Part shown: in pieces, positions 22,844 through 34,829 of the stretch
How positions within the stretch are numbered: position 1 is the first letter of the stretch
Layout of the letters: the number at the start of each line of letters is the position of its first letter
Assembly (NCBI GenBank): GCA_013368445.1
Contig: JAACJO010000009.1
Coordinates: 744,001 to 808,000 of the forward strand
Direction of reading: 5' to 3'
Origin: Leucocoprinus leucothites
Taxonomy: Eukaryota; Basidiomycota; Agaricomycetes; Agaricales; Agaricaceae
Length of the DNA: 64,000 bases
The notes under the pieces: model-generated
Database searches by the model: none
Told to the model about the DNA's origin: nothing
What the model saw: the letters and a program-made list of their open reading frames with translations, nothing else
Program-made: the position numbers and the translations under genes

Positions 22844-25029
22844 TCAGGTATAAATACTGGGGGAAGGGGTGGGCACAGGGGCAGACCTATGGTTGCCGCT
22901 GGCACTAGTGAGGCGTTGCGACGTATGGGACGTGGATTCCCGACCAGAGTGTACATCCCACCTAGAATAAGCGATAGACGAGACCCCCGAGGCGCTAGTC
23001 GCAGACGAGACTGAATTAGATCGGCCGAGGGACTCTGCTTCAGCGAGCCTCTGCTTGTCTTTCTCGGCCCGCCGACGTTCACGTTCTTGCTCCTTTTTCT
23101 CCTTACGTTCCTTTTCAATCACCATAGCTGCATTGCTAGCACGAGAGATGACAGGAGCCGGAGGTGGTGAGGGTACAGAGTGTGTAGTAGGCGTGGCAGG
23201 CGCCACGTAGCTGGCATTCATCGGAGGAGAGACTCTAGCCTGTTCACTTTCACCATGGTTAGGGGTTAGGACTGGGTTTACCCGGTGTTGTGGGGGCGTG
23301 GTCCCGGAATGAGAGCTGGGTCGCGATAACTCTGGCCGAGGAGTTTGGTGCGGGGTTTCTCGGGTCAGAGAAGTAGGGAAGTGGCTTGAAGACATGTTGG
23401 GGAGAGACGACGAGATGCCTGAATTGTCCTGGAGGAGATCATGTAACCTCGACTTCAACGACTCAGGCTCTCGACTTGAGAGACTGCTATGGGTGGACGC
23501 AGGGCTATAGATACCGCGAACGCTACCATTCGATCGGGGTTTGGGAGAAGAAGCGCGACTGGGAGGTCGGCTGGTGGGAGTGGCAATGGTGTGGGACCTG
23601 TGTCTTCCGGGGCTTAGCAGTGCCGCAGAAGTAGGGTTGGGAGTTTGGAGAGGAGACTTTGCTTTGGTAGGCAGGACAGGCGTCGAGACAGTACTCGTGA
23701 TGGGAGGCCGGGGGGTTCCAACCTTACCATTGGCAAAGAGACTAACCTCCTGACAGTTACACGTCCACGGGTGTCCACTGGAGTCACAATTAGACGAAGG
23801 GGTAGACGGGACCTGGAAAGATTGGAAAGGGGTGGATAGCTGCTCTTGATGGGAGGCCTTAAATGTCACATTGACAGTTCCTCGTTGTGTATCCTGAAGC
23901 TCGTCCTCATCTGGGAGCAGAAGTGCTTCGGGCAGTTGTCCAGTGAATTGCGGAAGAGGCGATATCAAGAAGCTCGAGGGATCTTGCACAACAGCCTGTT
24001 TCAGTTTCGTTTGGTCGAGTTCGGCCACGAAGCGAGGTTGTGGTGTCTTCGCCAAATCCGGCTCCATGTCCAAGTCAGGGGTGGCCAATTCTGGCTGAGG
24101 CGTCGGAGGCATCTGCATTCGACTGAACTCGTTCTGGAGTCGCATCCACTCCTGAACGACAAAGTTATACTGAAAGGTTGAGCTTATGCTCGCTGTATTA
24201 TTGGGTTTAGATACTTACTTGGCTAAAGATCGAAGCCGTCAGATCAGGAAGCTCAACAATAAATAGCTTACTTACTCAACGACAGCTTCGTATGCTGCGT
24301 GTGCCCTCGAGCAATGGTCCCTGAGCGCCTTCTCAGCACTATGTGCAGCCCTTTTCTCGAGTTTACGAGCGCTTTTGAGCTCCTTCAGGCGTCGTTCGAG
24401 ATCTTCCTTCTCAGCACGCAGTTGATCGATCTCACTTTGGACGAGGTTGATAGCTTGGGTTTGAGCTACAAGGTTTGCTTTGACCTTGTGCAAATAGCAC
24501 ATCAGCCGTTTAATGGTTCGCAATTCGGAGAACTAAAGCAAGTGGCGCCAGATGAGTAAGTCGGAATCAAGGTTTCATGGAAGAAACGCTTACCATAGAC
24601 CGTGGTTGGCCCTTCAGAAATACCTTGCACTCTTCAAGGAGCCCTGTGAGCTCCGCCTCCGAGCAGCCACGATCAATAGCTTTGTCAAAGCGGCCCAGAA
24701 GCTTCTGGGCCTCCTCCGCTTGAGTGGCACCCAGGGGTGGGGTTGCAGGAGATCCCCGTGACGCACCATCCACGTCGAGATGAAGTTTCACAAAAGAGAT
24801 GTAAGGTGTCCGGCATAAGGGACAGAGATGGCCAGGAACGTGGGGAAGGCAACTGATGACGTGCAAGTAAGACGTGAGGAATTGTAAGGAACGGGAACAA
24901 GAAGCGATGAGCCACCTACACACAACAGAAAATATGACCACACTGCAAGGCGCAAGGAACTTTCTCAGGATCTTGTCCGTAGCCTTCAAGGCAAATGTCG
25001 CAGTTTGAGTTCGAAGTAAGAGCAATCAT
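22844..25029 (-). CDS. RING-finger / coiled-coil protein, 651 aa
   Basis: Probable E3 ubiquitin ligase, related in design to the gene at 14191-18154. Exons on the minus strand: 25029-24920, 24852-24594, 24532-24276, 24222-24219 (4 nt), 24169-22844; 1956 nt, in frame. The RING is complete: CDIC, CGHIFCCVCL (split by intron 1) and CPLCRTPY. A helical region follows, with a strong heptad-like coiled coil in exon 3 (EIDQLRAEKEDLERRLKELK). The last exon is Pro/Ser/Thr-rich and largely disordered, and ends with a Lys/Glu/Arg-rich helix (ERKEKKEQERERRRAEKDKQ). The 4-nt exon lies between introns of 53 and 49 bp with TAG acceptor and GTAAGT donor; without it the 1.3-kb final exon is out of frame. It is convergent with the SNARE gene. 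Confidence 0.85.
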
Positions 25030-27292
25030 AGACGTCCAGTAAAGAATGACGAGAAGAAGAAGAATGAAAAGTAAATGTTAGGGTATGAAGAAGGTGCTCG
25101 AGACAAACAGCCCACAGGGTATATGATGGAAATGAGTAAAACTCGTAGCGCGTGCAAGAACAGGTGAAGAGGTGTGGGGAAGGACAGAGTCCTGACATGT
25201 ACCGAACATCAGGACGGCTAAGATGTTATAAGTAGGGCACGAGGCGAGCCGCTTTTCGGAAGGCAATGTGTCAATTCGGAGAGAAGACTACTTACGGAAG
25301 AGTCAAGATCAAACGGTGTTCATCAAATCCTTTCCGAAAGTGAGTCTAGGTCCCTGGACTGCTTGGCTAATCCAAACCGGAGCGAACTGGAGTGTTGCAT
25401 CACATAAACATCATCATTCATTTGCTTGTGGGGTCGCCCCTCTTGTGAGGCCGACCACTAGAGCGATAAGATCTGTTCTATCCACGGTGGCTATCACACC
25501 TCTCTCGAGACCAAGGAGCTTAACGTTCGGGGGAGATAGTCCGTCGAGCTGGATCAAATCGTTAGCGAGCACCCTGGAATGGCTGACCGCGTGATCGAGT
25601 GACATATGATCGGGCATCGGCTCGAAATGACCACCTCGTGTTGAACAAGCCGTTCCCTGCACAACTGAGCCTATAGAACTGCCTTTGCTTACCAAATGAC
25701 AGGTTTCCTGATCTTCAGCGAAGGACGTTAGCCTGAGATACGTTGGTCTCCTGAATTGTCGCCAGCATGAACAATCAATTAGTACTAACACAAATACAAC
25801 AGACAGTGAGATGTGTAGACATAATTCGAGCTCCTGGCTCAGGCGAAGCCTTGCTCGCCAATCACGTATTGCCGAGTCTTGAGGTTAAGATGCTCTGGCT
25901 CCGAGTGACAATGACACAGTATGATCGCTTTCCGCTTTCCGATACACAGTACTGCGGAGTACTGACCGGAAGTTGTGATTACGGCCACACTTTGGGGTAA
26001 TATGGATGGCGGAAGAAAGCCGAGTCCCGAGCAATAATGACTACAGCGGCCCACCCTCACTGGAGCTGGAGTGATCCAGATCTAATTCGGCCCTGTGTTG
26101 AGACGACTTTTCCGAAGTACTCCGCAGATGTAGCCTCTATAATCTCAACGCGGGAGAAGGCCGACCAATACTCGAAGGGAGAAGTCCACCCCGTCGTGAC
26201 CAGTGTGGGTAAGGTTACTTACTAAAAGCCTCAGATTATAGGTAAATGAGAAGTTATCGTTTCAGGGCCCCACGTGATTCAAGGTCTACTTCGACTCGAA
26301 GGGTCAGTACTTTGGATCCCGATTTCTTCTAGGTTCAAGTTCCCTCTGTAGATTTATATAAATCAAAATGTTGAGGACGACCAGCGCGAGGGCCAGTGCA
26401 AGGTGTTTATGATAAGTTGCCTATCCTCGGCCTATCCTACTGATCTTTTCTGAGAAAGTAATTAGCCACTTAAGGAAACGCAAGTAACATTGCAACAGTC
26501 AAGTCGAACATCTGACTGGTGACCGGTTCTTGACATGAGAAGTCAGCTGAGAGCAGATTGACCATATCATTTGAATGGAAAACCTTGAAAAATGTGACAT
26601 ACTGTTTGTCTCGCGGGTATTGTCAAACTACAGAGGTAATATAAGGGCGCTGGTCACGGAAAACAGAACTCACCTTGTGACCCTCTCCTCCAAGGTCTTT
26701 GTAGAATTCTCAGCACCGACCCCATATGTGGGAGTCTCCTTATCTCCCAATTGATAATCGATGACGGAAGAATGTACGCAATCCGTTGTGCTTAAGTTCT
26801 TGCTCTCATGATCTCCTAGCATCTAGCCTTTTCTGCGAGCCTCAAACCTGAGAAATAATTCTGGGTGGCACTTGTGGTGTCAAGCTAGCCCGGTTACCAG
26901 GTGTCCGTCTGGTTGATATTGGACACAATACTACTATGTATAATGCTCCGCTACCTCTCTCTCGTAGTAGACGATCTCATGGGTACCTGCCGATATCTGG
27001 TAGCTATTATTTGATTAAATTCGTTGCTGAAATACGGGACCCCTCGCGGCTGTTAAGGTCACCAGGATTGTTGGGCCAAGCTCTCAATAACATGTCAATA
27101 GAATTTAAATTCAGTGCAGATTCTTGTTGTACTTTGTTAGGATGTGAAGGAGTCAAAATACTAACGTGTCAGTCACGCGTCGTCCCAGGTTCGCACGGTC
27201 ATCCAGTATCATACGTTGCAGACTTGTGCCAGCACACGACAAACTGCACCTTCACCTCCAAACCCTCTCAATTCCTTCATTCCAGTATAATA
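25030..27292. other. intergenic, no gene supported
   Basis: About 2.3 kb between divergent genes (RING protein and Sec61 beta). The longest frames (25268-25594 on plus, 25414-25791 on minus) overlap each other and match nothing I know; I do not call them. Upstream of Sec61 beta the sequence is probably promoter. Confidence 0.4.
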
Positions 27293-27743
27293 ATGGTAAG
27301 ACTTACTGAAATAATACTCGACTTGAAGCTCATTGTTACCTTTCAGTCTGACTCTGATTCAACTCGTGGCGGGCGTGGTTCATCTGGTGTTGCTAAACCC
27401 CCCGGTGCTCAAATCCGGTTTGTGCTCCCTCAAATAATGAAACTAGGCCGTTGTTTTACGTGGAATCATGTGCTCTAGACGGCGTGCAGCAGGCTCGCAA
27501 GTTTCAAAACCCAACTCCTCAAGAGCAGCAGGAGCAGGAGGTTCATCGAACACAATGCTAAAGCTGTATACCGATGACTCTCCCGGCGTCCGAGTGTGCG
27601 TTCCAGCTCTATACAGCTATTGTTCCGCGTTGACACCTCTTTACAGGGATCCTTTCATTGTCCTCGTGCTTTCTCTTTCGTTTATTGGGTCGATCTTCTT
27701 CCTCCACATCTCCGCCAAGATTATTCGCGCTTTTACTAAATAA
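27293..27743 (+). CDS. SBH1: Sec61 beta subunit of the ER translocon
   Basis: This is a small tail-anchored subunit of the Sec61 protein-conducting channel in the ER membrane; 95 residues, as expected. Exons: 27293-27295 (the ATG alone), 27347-27417, 27479-27595, 27647-27743; 288 nt. The N-terminal part is Gly/Ser/Ala-rich (RGGRGSSGVAKPPGAQIRRR). The conserved segment NTMLKLYTDDSPGVRVDP precedes the single C-terminal membrane helix (FIVLVLSLSFIGSIFFLHIS). As in RPS14 above, the start codon is alone on its coding exon. Confidence 0.97.
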
Positions 27744-30700
27744 TCTACGTGGAGCTACTCTCGATATTTATTTCCGAGTCCCATGGGTGGAGTACGCGTT
27801 TTCGAAGACGTGGAGGACCGTGTGGTGGGGAGTTTAAAACATCATCCTTGGGATAAACACGGTATTTGGATTGTCTGTTTTGTCACTGTATCAAAAGTAC
27901 AGTCTCTGTCTGGGGCACCTTATGATATTTTATACCACACTCGTTCATAATATCGCAGAGACCCAAGCCACAAATGACTTGAACTTGAACAACCGCAGTA
28001 AATGAAAAGCCATCAATAGGATCCACGATACCAATAAACTCAAGATTACTTATATTCGCAATCAGAGTTCTTGCGGCGCCAGTGCTTATTCGCTGGCATT
28101 GATCGACAACCCACGTTCACACTCACCATCGCCGGCTTGACAGTTCAGAATAATACCCACGGGTAACTGGATGTCGCGACTTGAGCTGGTTCAGACCCTT
28201 TCTTCTACGGGGCGCCGAATGGGATGCTGAAGAGCCTTGAGGAAGGGAACAGGTTGTAGGCGTGTAACATTCAAGCTTGCCCGCCTCACGATATCCTCGT
28301 TGTCGAAGCATTGATGTCCACTCCTGGGTCCCCTCGAAGAGGCCCACTACGCGCGCTCATTTACATCTAATGGGGCTATGAAATAAGCTCTTCTTTCGGC
28401 TTCAATGAGCTTCTACGAGTTAGGCGTAGGTACTTTTCGCCGTACGTGTGGATCGTCGGGATCTTTTGCCAACTTCTGAGTAGCCGAAGATGGAGATGTC
28501 AATTATGGCCTGCGGCCATGTTCAGGCCGAATGGTGACAGTCTGGGAAGGCTCAGAAACATAATTCTGCATCTCACATCTTCGTTTTGTCTGTCTAGAAA
28601 CCCAAGACACGTAGTTCATAGTTGTACCCGGACGACGGCCGACATGAGATGGTTATGTCGGGTATGTGTTCTCCGAAATTCCTGGAAGTAAGACTCATCC
28701 GACGTCAAGCCCGTTTCGGGCAAGGAGTTTGCCAGAGAATAGGTGGCTGTAATCATGCTGACACCCCGCTCGGTTCCGTCATCCCTTCGAGCAGCATCAG
28801 AATCTTCCGCATATCAACTTATAAAGACAAACTCGACACTTGGCTTTCTCTGACTTAGTTTCTAACCTCTTCACAATCATAGCTTGAATAACTGGGTGTG
28901 AAATGAAATCAGAATACAAAGCTTACGCCACAGGTTGAATGATGCCTCAATTCTTTACGACAATATGAAGTCCATGAAACTGAAAAGCTGATAGTTAACA
29001 TCGAGTCTACGCGCTGGTTCTGGTCGAGGCTCGTTATTTCTCAATAGAAAGCGGGCGCACCGGAGACTTCGCTTTGCGAAAGAAACTCGCACCTTACCTT
29101 TCGAGAATACGTCGTTCTGGACGAGGGCAGCGGCCGAATACAAATTTGGATTCAGGGACATATGTTTACGGCGAGACCATAAACCTATCTGAGGCTTTGT
29201 TTCTCAATGCGGTGCCTTGAGGCTCGAATGTCGCTCGTGTTCACCACCTGCCAAATGCACCATCCTAATATGAGCTAAAAGGTAACGACTCAGTCATTTT
29301 CTTCACCGCCGCGGAAATTGAGATCTGATGTAGGTATCCCTACAAACACGAAAGGTTGATTTGTGGATATTCTGCGGCTAACAAAAGCGCGAAGCGTTAA
29401 TGAGTGTTCAATCACATCCATTACAATTGATATCTTCAAATCCCTCAGGGTAAGAGTTGGAAGGAAGCATCCTTGATCGCGCATGACGCGGACCACGAGG
29501 CAAGAAGAGTGAGGTACATTCGTACCTCTGAACCCTTAATACTGTTCGTTAAGCATGTGGATGCATATTTATTCATCTAGAGTATTGCTCACAGAAGTTT
29601 ACGCCGAGTAGGGTGGGACCGCGAAACACGACTCAAGTGAAGTTTAGTCTGTTTGTTTTGTGTACGACCCACGAGAAGCACAGTCACCACGTTGACAAGT
29701 CATTGAAATGTTTACGCGTCCATCTTTCATAGATGCTTATTTCTGATGAGCTTCACGAGGGACGTCGTCATTCCTTGTCAATGCCACGTAGAGATCTTCG
29801 GATAACAGACGGAAACTATGAACAACAATCAAACGCTGGGTTTGCACTTCACGCATTGTAACTGCGGTGCTCCGGTCCGTTTCTGAGTCATGACATCCCT
29901 CCAGCTCCAAGAAAGGCTCCCAATTGCATGTCATGAGCTTCAGGAATCAGTAAGCCTTAAAGTTACCAAGGCCTTGAGGAGTTCAGAGTCCATTTGGGTA
30001 TCAGGTGCTTTAATCGCAATCGCTTTTGGTATAATCAAGATCGAGGTTGGACCAGTTATCTATATACGAAAGATCCCAGGACCGGTCGTGAGATGCATAG
30101 CGAAGAAACGAAACTGAGCAATTGATGCGACGAAGAGGGACAGGGCTCGGGTTCTCGACACGAGGCTAAACGAACACGAGGCAGGTGTGAGGGATGTTTC
30201 CTCCCTTGAACCTCTGCTCTGTTCTTCTGCGTCCTATACCCACTAGCGACGGTCATCCTTTTGGACAAGTAGAGCGCATCCTTTTGTCATGAGTGACGTT
30301 TCTCGGATTGATACACGTTGCAGGGCAGAAATAAATGAAAGCAGAAATAAAACTGAAGCCCATAACAGCTATGTATGTATGTCTGTTTACTATTTGTTCA
30401 CGCTGATCAAATGGTCTGGATTGTCATACCTTATCCATTCTCGTTCGGATCAAGAGTCATTGGAAAATGTAGCACTCGCCTTGAATTGAGGTAGCTGTAT
30501 TAATCGTTGACTTGGCTCTAAGAGAGGTACTTCAGTGTGGTCAAGTCAGTTACACTTCGGACAAAGCTCAAATCATTGACGTCATTACAGAACAATTTGT
30601 CCCACTTCGAGATTTTTATCTATCCTAGAGTAAGTCTAGTAAGGCAGAAATATCATTAAACGACTTTAGTAGCCTGGAAATGAGTGTAATATCAGGTCGT

Positions 30701-31630
30701 GGTATGACGTTTCAACTCTTTCGATCGCTAGAGCTGGTTCGGAGCGATGTTGGAGCTTCGTCTCCAAGTTAATGACACGACTTCGTGATTGAACTACTAG
30801 CCCTAAGCCTGGGAACGTAACGTGTCTATCTCATGTCTTCTACCAGTGTGGTTTCGAGCAGTTCTGTCTCATATCATAGAAATCCACTGACAACAATCGC
30901 CCCAATTGCTACTAACTTGAAACACAGTGCTTGAACATATCTCATCGGATTCAATCTCGAGGCTAGGACCCAAAATTTATCTGTATCTTGGGCACCGCCT
31001 TTATTGGTCGTCGTTGAGCGGAAAGAGTTTCCGTTCTCAGTCTCGGACATCACGAATTATCGGAAGCTTCAAAAAGCTCATAACAGCGCGATGGCGTCTG
31101 CCGCAACTCACAAATAGCACTCTCCTAGAATTTCTGTTCCTCCATCATCGGATGGAGGGTGTCCCTTCGCTAGTGCTTGCGGAACCAGTTGAACTGCATG
31201 AGGATGTGTCAGGCCACTCTTGTGAACTGGTCTTCAGATAGGCACCCGGCTCAACATATCGGTCAGCACTACTCGCAACTTTTCAATCCCGTACACCCGA
31301 TTTCTTGCTTAATGGAGATTGAAAAAAGCCTGAGGACCCTCACAGAAGAGGACCCGAATGATGGGCCAATGTTCTATCAAGGTCCTTATCGCCCTCGACA
31401 AGTTTTCACCGATCAAGCCCTTCATTGGGCATCCAAAGTACTGGCACCTTCAAGAGTCCATGATTCAGGTTCGCTTTGCCCGATATCCACAATATGTCTC
31501 TATGTCATGAAGACTGGTATACATACAACGCAGCGCACAGCCCAAGAAGCAAGATAACAACCGAAGCCAAATATAACCGGGAGCACTTAAAAAAAGGAAA
31601 ATCTAGATTAACAGACCAGGCAAACGAAAT
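27744..31630. other. 3.9-kb gene-poor region
   Basis: This is the largest stretch without a supported gene. Open frames at 29890-30117, 30927-31241 and 31177-31557 (plus) and several on minus do not join into a spliced model I can defend. The one at 29890 has a hydrophobic stretch followed by KIPGP, faintly like a P450 N-terminus, but nothing downstream continues it. It may be decayed coding sequence or ordinary intergenic DNA. Confidence 0.4.
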
Positions 31631-33021
31631 CTAAGCTCGTAGCTCTGCCTCGCACTTCTGACAAGCACACTCGAAAAACCATTCCTTCAGCGCCTCCCTC
31701 CTCTTCATCACATCGTCGTTTTCTTCGACATAGGAGATGCACAATTCTTCACCTGCATTCATATCCCGTCGAGTGTAATACTCCATGGCCCTACCTTCCG
31801 CTTTTTTGTGTAATGTTGGGGAGCAGTCTCGTTGATGGTGCACCCGTTAGTCTTTGAACACATCGCCACATGACCACAAGACATACCGTGATTGAAATAC
31901 GAGCCAAAGGAATACAACCCCCATCCGAACATTTCACTATCTACGCCTTCCGGTGCTGTATCCCATATTCCAAACACGTTGCCGTGTTCCCGCCCAAGAA
32001 TATCTCGGGTATCGTTCGGTGTGTCAACGGATTTCTTTAGCATCTGGACGAGGATTGTCGTCTGTTCGGATAGACCCTTGGTATCTTTGGACGCTAAATA
32101 TATGACAAACTTGACGAATGCCCAGACGCGGATGTGAGATGCGAGGATGTATGGTTTTAGCTCAGTGTGTAGAAGAGCGTTATCTTGGAGGTCGAGAACG
32201 TCTGACCATGTACCGACTGGGTAGATTGTACTCGAAGGAGATCGGTCGGTGCGGGCCTGGTTAGTAGAAACTTGCTCTATACATTTCTTCACTAGACCGG
32301 CTAAAACGAAACGCGCGGTATCCAGCTCGATCTCGGAAAGTAAAGTCGGTGATACATGTTCAACTTTCGGCTTTGTCTTCTTTGCAAGAGACGCAATTTC
32401 TTTTTCTAAAGGTGTCGATGTCCGAGAAAAGGAAGATAGCCGCTCGGCACGCTCCCATGTATCTTCTATAAATGTCGAAGTTATGGAGCTGCCGTCCTTT
32501 ATCTCTTCTAGAGTTTGTAGAAATGCAATCCATCCTAACTCAAAGTCGCGCAGTGGCAATGTCGGGCGAGGTTTCATCCTGTCCTTCTCCATGGTCGCCA
32601 AACACCTTTCCAACACTGCATTAATAATACCCCTTAAGCCTGCATGACCAGAACCACATGCTAGCACCCTCGTATCCTCCCCATCAGTTAACCAAGACTC
32701 CCTACACCCCTCACCGCAAAACCAAACTCCCGCATTCGGTCCACCCGTCCCACTTTTCTTCTGACCACCACCACTGCCAGAGTGCTTAGGCTCAAGTGGG
32801 ACGGTCATTGTCCAACTCCTTTTCCTAACAGCCTCCCAGGACCAAGAGAAACACCATGCACAGACTTCTTTTCTAAATTTGCGGCAAATGACGCTGGCGT
32901 AGGGCGCTTCGCAGGAAAGAATTAGGGTATCCTTGGGTATATGCTGCAAAGCGAAAGCACCACGACCGCCGTAAGGAGTGGACGCAATGGTGAAGAGCGG
33001 TGAGGTTGGCCCGGGAGACAT
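31631..33021 (-). CDS. SET-domain protein (SMYD/SET5-like lysine methyltransferase)
   Basis: Predicted protein-lysine methyltransferase of 443 residues. Exons on the minus strand: 33021-31887 and 31827-31631; 1332 nt. The N-terminal SET half is visible (PLFTIASTPYGGRGAFALQH). Cysteine pairs follow (CAWCF, CGEGC), reminiscent of a MYND-type finger, then a long helical insert. The catalytic C-terminal half has the FNHDCSP motif, created exactly at the splice junction, then YTRRDMNAGEELCISY. A post-SET CxCxxC ends the protein (FECACQKC). The 59-bp intron uses GTATGT and a weak GAG acceptor, but it is the one that restores NHDCSP. I chose the ATG at 33021; an in-frame ATG at 33078 would add 19 hydrophobic residues that are unusual for this family. 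Confidence 0.88.
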
Positions 33022-33306
33022 AGAGAAAGCTAAGTAATAGACAGGAAAAATGAAAAGGGCTCGTGCTGGCAAAGGCACGTTTTACCGCAAGGGAGATAAG
33101 ATACGCTTTTTCATGAGGCTGTAATCCGATTGGTTGTGGTATTTACTGTATCTAATCTTATCTCTTTTCTCCGAGAACACAAATGATGTGATGGATTTAC
33201 CCTGTTTTCCGAGACTGCTAGCACTATACATTTTCCGATATTTTTCTATTCTAGGTTCAAGTATACTATTCGAGCCTCATGGCGTGTAGAATGAGCGGGT
33301 ACTCGC

Positions 33307-34407
<1,101 letters not shown>

Positions 34408-34829
34408 TGTGTACGAGTGAGATATTAGAGGTCAAGGAGGAAGATCGGATGTGGTCGGAGCAGGTGTGCTACTCAGTGTTCGTTGAGTATAAGTTATCTT
34501 GGATGGAGTGATAAGATTAGGGTCCACTGGCTTGATTCGGACGATTGATCATATCGCATCACAGCTGCATCACCAGTGTGGTACTTGGGCCCGCGCGACT
34601 TCATGATCATGATCAACACTTTACCTACAAATGAATGTTTTATCGGCACTCAGAACCGATATCCTGAGCAGAGTGTCTACATCATAATGACGAAAATAAA
34701 ATAGGGAATATTCGATTGTTAAATCCGATAAACATCACCATAATGCTACAGTTCATAAATACATCCATAAACCACCCTAATACCAACAGATTTCGACGTG
34801 CCTCTCATAGTATTCTGACCGGCAGATGT
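34408..34829. other. intergenic between TPI and MFS gene
   Basis: About 420 bp hold the promoter side of TPI and the 3' side of the MFS gene. An A/T-rich stretch at 34620-34780 probably contains the MFS polyadenylation region. No gene was seen. Confidence 0.35.

Noticed and set aside
25414..25791. 125-codon minus-strand frame ending PPNVKLLGLERGVIATVDRT…
   Set aside because: It overlaps an equally long plus-strand frame, no splice-consistent neighbours were found, and no family is recognisable.
26300..26380. Sequence resembling a tRNA T-arm (ggttcaagttccc)
   Set aside because: No matching acceptor, D or anticodon stems could be laid out around it.
29890..30117. Hydrophobic segment followed by KIPGP, like a P450 N-terminus
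   Set aside because: None of the later P450 motifs (ExxR, PERF, heme loop) appears in the following kilobases on either strand.
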